A stretch of 64,000 bases of DNA from Dermanyssus gallinae (GCA_003439945.1 QVRM01001464.1:17761-81760), one strand, 5' to 3'; counted from the first letter of the stretch, positions 23,145 to 33,910 are shown. A program made the numbers and translations. Notes: generated by a model from the sequence alone, not told the origin.

Positions 23145-25520
23145 TTTCCTGAAACCTCTCAGCATTAATATGGGGGATTACGGGAATCGTGATGTACATG
23201 CGCCACCACAGCCAGTGACTAGTGTGGGACTCACAAACCCACTAACACCCGCCAGGGAGCGGTAACTGCTAGGCATCGCTTCGTACCCATGGGAGTGGCC
23301 AGTTTGCCTCTCCTCCCTACTCCAGCCTTCTTACAGTCGCCCTAGCCCGCTTTGGTGCGGGGCGGCGACTTCAAGAAGGCCGTTGGTACCTTCCGCAGCC
23401 CGCCTGTGGGTGCGTCGAGAGTCATAATCTGGGGAATCCTTTGCTGTATTTGCCTAACCTGGTCCGCCTGCCTATCACCCACCCGCCTCCCGTCTACAGA
23501 TTCCCCCTCTCGACCGGAGCCTGAGTGGACGCTAAGACGAGCTCTCCTGGCAGTCTCTTTGACCACCTTCGTGGACATGATCGCATCAAAGTGGGCAGTA
23601 CCTTCTTTCCAGGCCGCCGCAAAAGTCATCATATGGGTGACGAACTCGTTGACTGGTCGGCCTCGCACAGCGGCCGCCCCCGCGTCCCGCGCTTCCCGAA
23701 GGGCCCCACAATGCAGAACAGTGTGCTCTACATCATCCGGTTTCCCTGAGTCGCATAGTACGCAGGAGTCGACTTGAACTTTGTTAATCTAAACCATATA
23801 CGTCTGGAACTGACCGTGGCCGGTCAGCACCTGGGACGCATAATAAGATAGCTCGCAGTGCCTGCAGTCGTACCATTGCCGTAGGTCCGGGATCAGACTT
23901 TTGGTCCAGCGACCCTTGATGACCCCTCCAGGAGCTGCTGCCCTCACCCATTCTTTCTGCCAAGAGTCCAAAGTAGCTAATCTAGCCCGTGTGGGGTCTA
24001 GATCACCGTCCAGCGCTCGTTCTGCTCGCTCCCCGGCCAGCAAATCCCATGGCAGCATCTTGGACACGACAAGTAGTGCCTCAGTCGACACGGTACGGAA
24101 TGCGCGGCAGACCCTTATGGCCACCGGCCGTTGCACCGACCTCAGCTTTCTCCTTTTGCATGCCGTCCTAAGTGCCCTGTTTGCCCATGCCGGTGCTCCG
24201 TAAAGGGCGACGGATTCTCCAGCAGTTGCCAAAAGGCGGCGCTTTTCTTCTCCAACTCCTCCGACTCTTGGCATCAGGCGCGCCAGATTGCTGGCCACCT
24301 TTCGGGCCTTTGCTGACACGTGCTGTATGTGCGCTGCGCCACTCAGTCCCTTGTCGAGTATCACCCTGAGGTACTTTGCCTTTTTCCCAAAACAATTGGG
24401 TGACCTGCTACTTCGACCTGTATGTTTTTGGTAATTTTTCTGCCTGTTAGGTACAGCGCCTCAGTCTTGTGCGGTGCCAGTTTTAATGAATGGTCTTCCA
24501 TCCAGTCTGTCACCATCAGCAAGGCCTCATTGGCGGCTGACTCTAGTGCTCCCGTACTACGGGCCGTGACCAGAAGGGCCAAGTCGTCGGCATAACCGAC
24601 CATCTCGACACCCCTAGGCAGACCCTGCAGCTCGAGAACCCCGTCATAGGCGAGGTTCCACAGAACCGGTCCCAGAACCGATCCTTGCGGGACCCCTGCA
24701 GTAACTGCGTAGCTCTGATCGCCGGCCAGCAGGCCTCTCTCCGACAGATACGATGCTATGTTTCGACGAAGGTAGGGCGAGATGCCCTTGCGCTCCATCG
24801 CTTGCATTGCCACTTTCCAGCTCATCGAGTTAAAGGCGTTCTTGACGTCTAGGAGAATGAGCAGCACAAAGTCCCGTGTTTTGGGGGTCTTCGTTAGCTG
24901 CTCACCTGCCCGTCTCAGTACTCTTGCCAGGGCGTCGAACGTGGACCGTCCCCTTCCGAAAGCCATACTGTGCTTCTGATAGAGCCCCTTTGGCTTCGAT
25001 CTCGGCGTTGAGCCGGTCAACCAGTACGTTCTCCAAGATCTTACCCATAGTGTCGAGAAGACATATGGGACGGTAGGCAGGCTCTCCTGCAGGGGCATTC
25101 CCTCCCCCTTTCGGGATCAGGACCAGGTTAGCCTTCTTCCACAGCCTCGGAAAACGCCCCTCTCTGAGAAATCTGTTGGCCAGGGTCTGAAAGACTTTTG
25201 GCCAGGGTCTGAAAGACTTTTGGCCAGCGCTTCACTAGCAGCCTCGCCGCTCCAGGGGGAACTCCGTCCGAGTCAGGTGCCTTTCCGGGTGTCAACCTTT
25301 TTCTTGCTCGCTCGACTTCATCTAACGTTACCTCCGGAATGTCTTCCGGGGCAACCAGAAACTCCTCCTCTCCTCTCCACGGATGGTCTGGAAAGAGATG
25401 GCGAACCGTCTTCTCCAGCACATCCGGTAGTAGTCTTGGAGGTGATTTCCAGAGCTTGGCCGAGACGATCCGGTAGGGCCGACCCCAAACGTCTCTTGCC
25501 ACCTCTTCTATCAAAAATTC
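23145..25520 (-). mobile_element. R1-like LINE inserted in the repeat array
   Basis: A 5'-truncated non-LTR element about 2.4 kb long, GC-rich relative to its flanks. The 5' junction lies near 25,515-25,520 and the 3' UTR spans about 23,145-23,340. Array repeats lie on both sides. No rRNA gene is visible, so it is not at the 28S site of R1 itself. Boundaries are inferred from where the array sequence stops and resumes. Confidence 0.8.
23342..25514 (-). pseudogene. R1-like LINE ORF2 (RT and zinc knuckle), broken
   Basis: Blocks in order on the minus strand: linker LTPGKAPDSDGVPPGAARLL near 25,290; fingers LVLIPKGGGNAPAG near 25,100; AKGLYQKHSMAFGRGRSTFD near 24,960; motif A LILLDVKNAFNSMSW near 24,830; motif B TAGVPQGSVLGPVLWNL near 24,700; catalytic MVGYADDLALLV near 24,600; thumb HSLKLAPHKTEALYLTG near 24,480; and a C-terminal CxxC-H-C knuckle (SCVLCDSG...EHTVLHCGA) near 23,720-23,765. 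The defects are a 22-bp tandem duplication at 25,179-25,222, shifts near 24,990 and 24,365, and an in-frame TAG near 23,790 just before the knuckle. The clade is inferred from the YADD context and the single terminal knuckle. Confidence 0.88.
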
Positions 25521-25566
25521 GACTTGTACTAATACGATTCGAATTGTTCTAATACGACTATTAGTT

Positions 25567-26690
25567 AGCTATTAATTAATCCAACAAATATTTAATTGAA
25601 TCAATGGTAGCCTTTATGTCGAAGAACACAATGTCGTCGTCGTTGTCTTAAGACACGCAGTGACCTCTCAGCTCGGAAACGACATCATGGTGACGACTGT
25701 CATCTACTGGAATGTCGCCGATTCAATCTCTGTTGTTGTTAATCGAATCTTATTAATACGACTATCAGTTCGCTATTAATTAACTCAATAATTAATTAAT
25801 TTGAAGTAATAGTGGTTTTTGTGTCGAAGAACACAATGTCGTCGTCGTTGTCGTTGTCTTAAGACATGCGATGACCTCTCAGCTCGGAAACGACATCATA
25901 GTGACTGTCATCTACTGGCATGTCGCCGATTCAATCTCTGTTGTTGTTGATCGAATTGTACTTATGCGACTATCAGTCCGCTCTTAATTATGTAATTAGA
26001 AGCTTATATGTACGTGAACTGTACACACTCTGACCAGAGAACTTAGTCTATTGAACTTAGACTAGCCAAGTACGTAAGGAATGAAGACAGGATCGCCTGC
26101 TGTCACCTGTAGAGTGGCTTGCTGACTCTCTGTGTCAGCTGTATTTATGGTTTCTTAGATTGTTCTCGAATGTGGTAGAATCGATTCGGTCCGAGTAGAC
26201 GTTTCTATCGAATCGTCTGTACGCTTCTCGTACCTTCTCGTGCTTACTCTTTCCACTGCACGTCCGCCAGCACGTGGCGCCGAGCCGACAGCCGTGTGTC
26301 TACCTAAACATGCCTAGACACAACAGTGTAGCGTCGAGGCGACAGCTGTGTCTACCTGAATATGCCTAGACACAACAGAAGCAATGGTAGTCTTTATGTC
26401 GAAGAACACAATGTCGTCGCCGTCGTCGTTGTTTTAAGACACGCGGTTACCTCTCAGCTCGGCATCATGGTGATCGTCGTCGCCAATTCGATCCCTGTTA
26501 CTGTTGACCGATGATTCGACCAAGACGACCCCTAATTCACTATAAAATAATTATTTAGTTCATAAAAAAGATGCAGTAGTTCATGGTGGAGGACCACAAT
26601 GTCGTCGTTGTATTAACACACGTGGTGACCTCTCGACTCGAAAACGACACCATGCTTACTGTCATCTACCTGCTCATTGAAAATAGATAA
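25567..26690 (+). repeat. SINE-A-derived ~200-bp repeat array, units 2-5
   Basis: Units lie at about 25,567-25,771, 25,772-25,985, 26,380-26,520 and 26,560-26,690. Each has TGTCGAAGAACACAATGTCG, a (GTC)n run, CCTCTCAGCTCGGAAACGAC and a GTCATCTAC-TGTCGCC-TTCAATCTCTGTTGTTGTT block. That block aligns with the SINE-A head GTCATCTACC-GTGTCGCC-GTTCGATCCCTGTTGTTG. Units 3 and 4 are separated by about 400 bp that includes a 42-bp direct duplication (26,287 and 26,338; GACAGCYGTGTCTACCTRAA). Confidence 0.75.
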
Positions 26691-26880
26691 TAAACCACGC
26701 CATTGCTTAGAGTCAGCGGTCATGCTACTGCTAAGTCAGCACGTAATCCTGTTGGGGAAACCTTAGATATCTCAACATGCCCGACCCTCGGTGCATTGAA
26801 GACGCATGCTACACGCCGACTCCAAGCTCGTAGGGGAGGACAGCCTAGCTCAGAAACACTGTTGTGACAAAACAAACTGG
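26691..26880 (+). mobile_element. SINE A body and tail at the array end
   Basis: It continues unit 5 directly: ATAATAAACCACGCC, TTAGAGTCAGCGGTCATGCT, CTTAGATATCTCAACATGCC, GGTGCATTGAAGACGCATGC and CTCGTAGGGGAGGACAGCCT, matching the SINE-A body. With unit 5 it forms a nearly complete SINE-A relative lacking the B-box stretch. Confidence 0.75.
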
Positions 26881-27335
26881 ATGCAAGAGATTGACAGGAA
26901 GTCTAGACAGGAAGAGAACTACGGAGGAAAAAGCAGAAAAAAGACGCGGAACAAGAATGAGCGACAATACGGTACTGAACACAAACATGCAAAGCCATGT
27001 GTCTGTTTGCTTGACAGTGGGTGTGTGGGTGGTGAGCTATGACAAACAACCAGCTTTGGTGGCGGACCAGGAAGGTGCCACTGTCACACCAACTGCGGTA
27101 TGCCAACGCCCCACCGAAACAACGGCAGAATCACTATTTGGCGTCGCGCGACAGCAAATGCACGACCACGTACAACACCATTCACCCGTAGTTGCTACGG
27201 GTGGATCCGTGTTCGAAGAAACGTATGAAAATACCTATTGCCACGCCCGCTATTAAGTAGAAATATCTGCGTATCCTGCTATTCGCTGAAAGGTTGAGTC
27301 GCCGACCATCCCCACCTATTCGTTCCGTAGACAAT
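26881..27335. other. No recognisable gene
   Basis: A 130-codon plus frame (26,864-27,256) shows no family motif and is not called. Confidence 0.4.
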
Positions 27336-27339
27336 GATA

Positions 27340-27340
<1 letters not shown>

Positions 27341-27390
<50 letters not shown>

Positions 27391-27410
27391 TGTATATATA
27401 TATTTATATA
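27341..27410. repeat. (TA)n microsatellite
   Basis: TA units with a few CATATATG interruptions. Confidence 0.95.
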
Positions 27411-27742
27411 CTTCATGCACTGCATTGAGCATTCGCCAGTGCCAGCCGCAATATCTGATTTAGTTCATTGCAGAAGGTTAATTTAATTTAAGGGACTAAT
27501 CGAGGAATATCCCCCGGCAATTTCCGGACTTATTTCAATATCAGCCCTGCAAAAAGTGTTGTCCTTGCTTCTTTCTTGCACGCCTGCATAGATTTTGCGT
27601 CTTGGCTGCGGAACAGAGGCTTGTTCCACACCGTGACCAGTGAAAGTCTACGCCTCTATGGTGCAAATTCAGCACGACGGCCCGCAGTGGCTAAACGGCG
27701 ATTTCTACGAGCCTTAATGTTTCTGCTTGACACCGTAACAAG

Positions 27743-27922
27743 TCGAGCCCGGTGACGTGGTGGATTGAGTCTCCGCCTCGCAACCGGAGGAGACACATAG
27801 GTGCGCGGGTTCGAGCCCCACCGTTGCACATTTGTATTTATCGGGGTCCGTCTATGAAGCAATGCGAAAAGCAGTACCATGGACGTTAAATCTTGGCTGA
27901 GAGTCAGCCCAGAAAGTATTTT
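27743..27922 (+). mobile_element. SINE family B copy with 16-bp TSD
   Basis: A tRNA-like head: A-box-like GGTGACGTGGTGG and B-box GGGTTCGAGCCCC. The body follows as CCGTTGCACATTTGTATTTA, GGGGTCCGTCTATGAAGCAA, GGACGTTAAATCTTGGCTGA and GAGTCAGCCCAGAAAG, ending in TATTTT. A perfect direct repeat TTGACACCGTAACAAG flanks it at 27,727-27,742 and 27,923-27,938, so the element ends are exact. The 3' end is T-rich, not A-rich. Confidence 0.92.
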
Positions 27923-28004
27923 TTGACACCGTAACAAGAGACAAGTCAAGCATTTCGCTCGTTAAAAGCCTTCCAATAGACCACTTATAGGCTTGCGCCG
28001 GCGT

Positions 28005-28005
<1 letters not shown>

Positions 28006-28041
<36 letters not shown>
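28006..28041. repeat. (TA)n microsatellite
   Basis: About 17 TA units, directly before the LTR. Confidence 0.95.
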
Positions 28042-28043
<2 letters not shown>

Positions 28044-28303
28044 GTACAGTGTACTAGTAGCCATAGTGGTTGTTGTAAATGTCTCAATGTTAGTTGGTCC
28101 GACCGCGTTTGTTGGAGCGGTCAGGTATTTAAGAGCTGCCCTACCTTAGGGTCGTGTCTTGCTCATGAGAGGCAGACCACGCGGCCTAACGAGGAAAACG
28201 AGGATGTCGATGTCTTTTGAGTGGGCTGAAAGAAGCGTGTTAGCCGTTAAGACCCACTCTGAAACTCTTCTCGTAAAAATAAATACAGTTTAAGTGTATA
28301 CCA
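28044..28303 (+). mobile_element. Probable LTR of an LTR retrotransposon
   Basis: The 3' end TATACCA is followed after one base by a primer-binding site. Within it a TATA-like GGTATTTAAGAG (about 28,123) and a polyadenylation signal AATAAA (about 28,279) fit LTR anatomy. The 5' end is inferred at TGTACAGTG just after the (TA)n, which would give about 260 bp with TG...CA termini. No gag or pol follows, so the element is mostly lost. Confidence 0.65.
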
Positions 28304-28304
28304 T

Positions 28305-28322
28305 TGGCGCCCAACGTGGGGC
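28305..28322 (+). promoter_or_regulatory. tRNA-Lys primer-binding site
   Basis: TGGCGCCCAACGTGGGGC is the complement of the 3' 18 nt of arthropod tRNA-Lys (CUU), including CCA. It primes minus-strand synthesis in some Gypsy-type and other LTR retroelements. Position right after an LTR-like end supports the call. Confidence 0.8.
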
Positions 28323-28394
28323 ACGAATTATGTCACAGATGACTACCGGCGAATGAACACACGCCAAGCGGAGTGACGACGATATGTATACTAG

Positions 28395-28443
28395 TACTGT
28401 ATTTATTTTCACGGAAACAGTTTCAGAATGGGTCTGGATGGTC
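28395..28443 (-). mobile_element. Inverted LTR fragment
   Basis: ACTGTATTTATTTTCACGG...GTTTCAGAATGGGTCT is the reverse complement, with differences, of AGACCCACTCTGAAACTC...TAAATACAGT inside the LTR at about 28,250-28,290. It lies about 75 bp after the primer site, opposite in orientation. Confidence 0.6.
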
Positions 28444-28490
28444 TCCGTCCCGTAGGGGACGGAAGATAGTCTAGAATTAAAAACAATTAA
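28435..28490 (+). mobile_element. SINE A 3' end only
   Basis: CCGTCCCGTAGGGGACGGAA and GATAGTCTAGAATTAAAAAC match the SINE-A terminus. The rest of the SINE is absent. Confidence 0.6.
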
Positions 28491-28499
28491 TATTCGATA

Positions 28500-29090
28500 T
28501 TTCCAATATCTTCATGAGAACACGCAGACTTAAGGGTAACTAGTTGTGCTTTTTGGCACATTAAGACTTAGACCAATCGCGATAAGAATACCGCCAATAT
28601 TCTATGTAGGGGCTCATTGATGTCATGTGCATCACCGTAAATTGTTGTATCTTTCAAGACTTGAAACAACACTCTCGTATCCCGGCTAAAGCAATAGCTC
28701 CCTCTCTCGTTCGCTTTTTGCGGGGAAGTCTTTCGGACAACTTCGTCCCGACGGCCTCAGGGACAACGTTGAGCACAAAGCAAAACTATCTTCGTTGTGC
28801 TTGTACAAACTCTACGGCCGACAATGTGATTTATTTATTTAGTTTTAAATAGATACTATCAGAAGCATTTATTTTCCGTATGTGATTACGTATGTGATTT
28901 ATATTGCCTCCAACAATGCGAAATAATGCAGTTCTGTTGATTTGACTGTTGGAACCGTGATAAATATACATATATAGGTGAATGTGTATTTTCCCTCTAC
29001 AGCGCAATATATAAACTAATCATCGGCTGATAATGTAGCTAAGTACAAAGCAAAAAGAGCCAATAATAATAAAGCATGTCTGCTCTAGAA
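28500..29090. other. Non-coding, no gene recognised
   Basis: A 75-codon plus frame at 28,625 has no recognisable motif. Confidence 0.4.
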
Positions 29091-29639
29091 GCAAACCGTT
29101 TCACCGTTTTATCATTCGGGCCTCTGTGCCGTAGTAACTTAAGAAACATTTCATGGCGTATCTTTAGCAGCTGGTATGCACCCCCTACCCTAGCGGACTA
29201 AATATACCGGACGCTGTTCTAGCTACTGATGATTCAGTTGACAAAATTTCGGTATCGACCGCACCGATTGCCTCTGATCATAGAATGGTCAAGCTCAGTA
29301 CCATATCTTGCGGTCCGTCCACGCCTGAGACGCGTGCTGACTGGTGGGTCTATGACAAAGGTAACAGCGAAGGTATGATCTAATCTCTGATTGCGACTGA
29401 TTGGACTAATTTTTTCGCCGCCTGTCCTTACGTAGATAGTATGTACAACAAGTTTGTGAGCTACAGACATTTCATGTCTGACATATTTGTACCTCGGAGA
29501 GCTTTGAATGCCGAGAGTAGACTGAGCTTCGATATTCAAATGACTACCCGACAGTGAGCAGCGCCACACCGGAGCAAGGGTCTGCGTTGCGGAGTATGCT
29601 CCATAGGAAACGCATCATTGAGGAGAGCAGTGTAACCGA

Positions 29640-29834
29640 GCAAGGTGGCTTAGTGGCAAAGCCTTTGCCTTGCATTCGGGAGGACTGGGTTCGAGACCCA
29701 GACCGGGCACTCTTGAATTGGTTTGCGTGGTTTCCAATTTAGACAAGGTAAATGCCGGAGTGTAGTAAACTTAGCCATGACATGAAAAATCCGTACACGG
29801 GCAATTGCCTTACGGGAAATCTTAAAAAAAAAAA
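29640..29834 (+). mobile_element. SINE family C copy
   Basis: A tRNA-like head with A-box GGTGGCTTAGTGG and B-box GGGTTCGAGACCCAGAC. The body matches the reversed copy at 17.6 kb (TTTCCAATTTAGACAAGG, AAATGCCGGAGTG, GCCATGACATGAAAAATCCG), ending in a run of about 12 A. Confidence 0.85.
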
Positions 29835-30366
29835 TCAGTTTGCCGCCCCCAACGCTGTCCACAGGTGTGTTCAAAAACGTATGAAAATTAAGATCAGGCT
29901 GATCTCAGCTAAGTGACCAGACGATTTACTACTACTGATGGCTCCGAGAAAGCTGAAATTCTCAGAAATGTGTTTGCCGGTACCTACCTAACGTACGCCG
30001 AGCTGCAACCGAGAAACACTCATCCCGCTCTTCCCTTACATGAGCCCTTCAGTGTGCAGGTGGTATATAACGTCGACTCTTCTCCAGAGAACCTTGAACG
30101 CCATCTGCGCGGATTGCGGAGTTGGCCATCCGCGACGGTATTCCGGCCATCGTTTATTAAAAGTGTGGCTATGATGTATGTGTGCTACTTTCGATTATCA
30201 TCTGCCGCTACCTAGAAGAGGAAACCGTGCCTAATCTATGTAAATATGTGATCGTCTGCCCTGTGCATAAGCGCGGCGATAAAAGCGACCCTATTAATAA
30301 ACGATTCGTCTTGCTGACCTCTTTGCTTTGCAAGCTCTTTGAGAAGGTCATAGTAGAGGAGATCTA

Positions 30367-30548
30367 AAAAAATACCTTCTGGGCTGACTCTTAGCCAAGA
30401 TTTAACGTCCATAGGACTGCCTTTCGCATTGCTTCATAGACGGATCTCCATAAACACACATGTGCAACGGTAGGGCTCAAACCCGCGCATTTATGTGTCT
30501 TCTCCGGTTGCGAGGCGCAGACGAAGGAACCACGCCACCGGGCTTGAC
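30367..30548 (-). mobile_element. SINE family B copy inside the RT, 15-bp TSD
   Basis: A perfect direct repeat AGTAGAGGAGATCTA at 30,352-30,366 and 30,549-30,563 brackets a reverse-oriented SINE B (GGACGTTAAATCTTGGCTAA, CCGTTGCACATGTGTGTTTA on the minus strand). The RT coding sequence reads up to VEEI on one side and resumes on the other. Its 3' end is a T-run on the SINE strand. Confidence 0.92.
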
Positions 30549-31870
30549 AGTAGAGGAGATCTACATGCAATGCAACGCAAATGCACAAGGTCTAATTTCA
30601 AGAGAACAATTTGCATATCGTCCCCCTCATTCTGCCTTTTTACAGTTACTAGAGACTCAAAATAAATGGGCCCTCTTCAGAAATGATGGAAGACCGTTTG
30701 ACTGCGTTTATTTTGACTTTAAATCTGCATTTGAGAATACCACACACTCTAAGCTACGCAATATCCTTCTGCAATATAAAGTAGGTAACCGAATAGTTGA
30801 TTAAATGAAGGCTTTTTAAGTGATAGACTATTTCATGGTGAGAGTATACGACTGTCTGTCATCTACGGCTCAGGTTACCTCGGGCTGTTCGCAGGGTACC
30901 GTTATCAGCCTTTTAATATGTATACCGACTCATTGAGCATACAATACCTCAAGTTATTCATGTTAAAATGTATACTGATGATGTCAAAATGTATTTACCC
31001 GTAGACAGTGGACGCAGCATAGTAACTCTCCAAGGAACCCCAGAAACAAATTTATGGAGTAGGCCTCGATCTCGAACTATCTAATAATAATTATGCTGTA
31101 CTACACTTTGTACACAATAATCCTGCACACAGATACACGCTAGACTCTGAGGAACTTATCGTTAACAAGGCGGTCAAAGGTTTGGGAAAACTGGCATCCG
31201 ACACCTTGAACTATACAACTTATATACTTGAGGTGGTAGCGGCTGCTACATAGAGAGTGAAGTGGATATTGCGCTCGTTTGTGATTAAAGATGCTTCCCT
31301 GTATGTCAGACTGTACAATAAATATGTTCTCCCGGTCGTTTTATACGCTTAACCAGTATGGCATCTAGGAATGATGAGAAGATTCTGGCTAAAATACACA
31401 AAAAGTTCATAACTCTACCGCTGCAACATTGGCAGGAATAATGTAGAACGCATGGACATAGATGTTATATTAAAACAGATTGACAGTTCGCCAGCACGTG
31501 TACGCAGCCTGATAGATGCAATAAGTTCTTTGAAATTATGACGACGACGATAACTCGCTCTGGTATGAACATTCAGGCTAAACCTGTAGCCAGGAATGAT
31601 ATCGTTGATGGAATATTCGCGTGGCGCACAACCCGCAAGGACAATTTTGTAAAGCCAAACACCTAAATTGCCAAAGTGTCAAAAAAAATTGCAAGTGAAC
31701 AGACGGGTACTCTGCAGACTTACCTGGCATGGCTACCACCAATATATATGCCTAAAAGGGTATTGCTTTGAAATTGAATATTGTGTATGTAAATATTGTG
31801 GCACATGTAATATTTTGAATGATGCCACACACTGTAATGCAAGGAAATAGAAGCTGGTTCAATGCATGCA

Positions 31871-32680
31871 GTAGTGAAAGATGTTATTAGCCGATATGAA
31901 TTTTAGGTAGCATCTACCAATTTCTGGTGAAATAAACCTGTGTAGATAAATTGCCAAAGGCGCATTTGATCCTCAATAAAGCTCACCCCCCCCCTACCAA
32001 AGGGTGTGTAAATATTGCATCGAATTAAATGCTTGGGCCGCAGAAACACTCCAACAGCAGCGTCACTGCCGTCAGCCAATGAACTCGGTCATATCACCGC
32101 CAAGTGCAAGAGTCCGTTGAACGTGCCGGGCGGAACTTTTAATGGCACCTTGAGTGTAGCGTTGCCTAGATTAAAAATCATTGACTTGGCTCCAGTTACA
32201 AGTGCACCAGGTTCAGTGAGAATGGGAACGCCAAGGGACCGCGCTGTAAGAACTCGTAAAGGCTAGAATCCACCGGCGACTCAGGCGATTTTCCTCTGCT
32301 AAATGTGCTCGCCATAATTCATCTTAATTTCCACTTATTTTTTGGACGATAGTAAACAAGACGTCTCGTCGTTTTTCTACTTGTCGACCTCAGCTCAATA
32401 AAATACCGTTTTCATGTTTTGATTTAACATATAAGTTCATTAATTTTCAATTTTTTATATGTTTTTTTGTCTTTTGATCTCTAAGGACTTTTGAGTTTAT
32501 ACATTGTTTATTATATAACAAATATTTTTTATCTGTCTTGGAACAGGTTGTCGTCCATTTTTGCAAACGTTAATCGCACACTTTCCGTCTATTTTCCAGT
32601 TACTCATTCCGTTATGAATCCACTGTTTTCTGCGGTAGTGGTGCTTGCCTTTTGACAAGAAAGCTTTTGTCATAATGGTT
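31871..32680. other. No recognisable gene
   Basis: Short frames at 32,015-32,266 (plus) and a 58-codon minus frame near 32,090-32,270 have no start-and-splice support. Confidence 0.4.
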
Positions 32681-32681
32681 T

Positions 32682-33310
32682 GATTGATTGATTGATTTAT
32701 TGTTCGCTTGGCATGTACACCTAAATACACATGTCACCCTTGTATATCAGGGGCGCTTAGAGCGGCAGCATATGTATTACCAACGCATTCATATAATCCA
32801 TGTCTACTTCAATACCTACTAAGTATTTGCTTTCCATTGTGATATCCTCTTGTATCTCTCTTTGTAATATCGACTAGGTCCTTTCTAACATTTGGTCCTA
32901 GAGCTAGGGCCTCCGATATGTCTATACCTCTGCCCCCCCTAAGGCGTATACATTATTTAATAATATGTTCGATTGACTCATTCTCTAGCCCACATGCTCG
33001 ACATTCTGTACTTTGCTTCTCCTTATATTTAGTTCTATGTATCCTTGTATCCAACATCCCTTCCCTGGCATCTGCCAATAGCCCACTCGCTCTTGAATTC
33101 TCGTATACCATTCTACCCCGCCCCTTTCCCGCTTTCATTTTAGCAATCTCAACTTCCTTGCACGAAATAGCATCTCTAGTTATTATCCCAACTCCCCCAA
33201 ACCTGTTTTCCCATTGTCCGTATTTCGATTGGTACCATACCAATTGTATCACATTAAACCCGGCGGCACTTCCATCTCACACAAATGCGTTTCCGTTACT
33301 ATCATGATAT
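32682..33310 (-). mobile_element. LINE 3' end with (TCAA)n tail
   Basis: On the minus strand a coding end reads MLDTRIHRTKYKEKQ then a zinc knuckle ECRACGLENESIEHI (CxxC...H), typical of the C-terminus of I/R1-group LINE ORF2. The 3' UTR ends AATAAATCAATCAATCAA. The tail matches the window start (1-143). The sequence upstream to about 33,900 may also belong but is too decayed to assign. Confidence 0.6.
32953..33252 (-). pseudogene. LINE ORF2 C-terminal zinc-knuckle fragment
   Basis: One hundred open codons from WYQSKYGQWENRFGGVGI to EHIIK, with a CxxC-x8-H arrangement. No RT is attached in frame. Confidence 0.55.
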
Positions 33311-33910
33311 TGACAGACCTTATTTAGTAACTTATATAGTTAACATAGCAATCCGTTCAAAAGGAACATTGCTTCTACGCTTTCCTTTTGCCCTGCTTCC
33401 TCTTTTGGATCTTACGTCAACCTTTATCTCCTCCTCTGTATGCCACAGATGGCCAACCGTCTGATGACCTCCAATGCCATTTTAATCTCCACTGCTCCTA
33501 TGTGTTTCCCCTCCCTCGGGAAGTAGCTCCCGTTGTCATGATTCCCCCTGTACCTGTTGGGCCACTCTTCCCTGTATCCATAGTGTCCCTCCTCTCTCTT
33601 TTGTCCCTGTATCTGTTGTACCATCCTGTGTGTCTGTGTCTGTACCCTACCGTTCCCCCTCGTTTAAATGCACATACCGCGTGCCTGAAAAATTTGCGCT
33701 GCCCCGATTTTGCTGCTTCCAAGTCTGCGTCCCTCTACCGTATTCCGTTCCCGTATGTCCTACTTGCGCATTGATTACTTTAATTATTATAGGCCTAACA
33801 TTGTGCCAATCGCACGCCCTCTTGCCAATTGGCCGTGCCGCTGTTAGTACGGCACCTACCGCCCCGTAGTGCACTCCATCAGAGGCCATGGCCATTGGCG
33901 TATTGGCGTT

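Larger units (their letters stand above)
29180..31855 (+). pseudogene. LINE ORF2 (endonuclease end, RT, Cys/His tail), broken
   Basis: Blocks: endonuclease C-terminus NIPDAVLATDDSVDKIS...APIASDHRMVKL (29,195-29,300) with the family's SDH; linker DGSEKAEILRNVFAG near 29,940; fingers VCPVHKRGDKSDPINKRFV near 30,255; EQFAYRPPHSAF near 30,605; motif A VYFDFKSAFENTTHSKL near 30,710; motif B SGCSQGTVI near 30,880; catalytic box YTDDVKMYL near 30,970, with Thr where most LINEs have Ala; and terminal CKYCGTCNI...HCNARK near 31,790. Multiple frameshifts and stops are present. It is inactive. Confidence 0.75.
29100..31870 (+). mobile_element. Jockey/CR1-like LINE with two nested SINEs
   Basis: A long, decayed non-LTR element running from the end of the endonuclease domain to a C-terminal Cys/His segment. 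SINE C (29,640-29,834) and SINE B (30,367-30,548) interrupt it. The element predates both. The 5' boundary is not resolved. Confidence 0.78.

Noticed and set aside
23145..25520. True R1 element in an rDNA unit
   Set aside because: No 28S or other rRNA sequence flanks it; both sides are the ~200-bp repeat.
27743..30548. Genuine tRNA genes at B-box matches
   Set aside because: The heads lack a foldable full cloverleaf of normal length, and each continues into a repeated SINE body.
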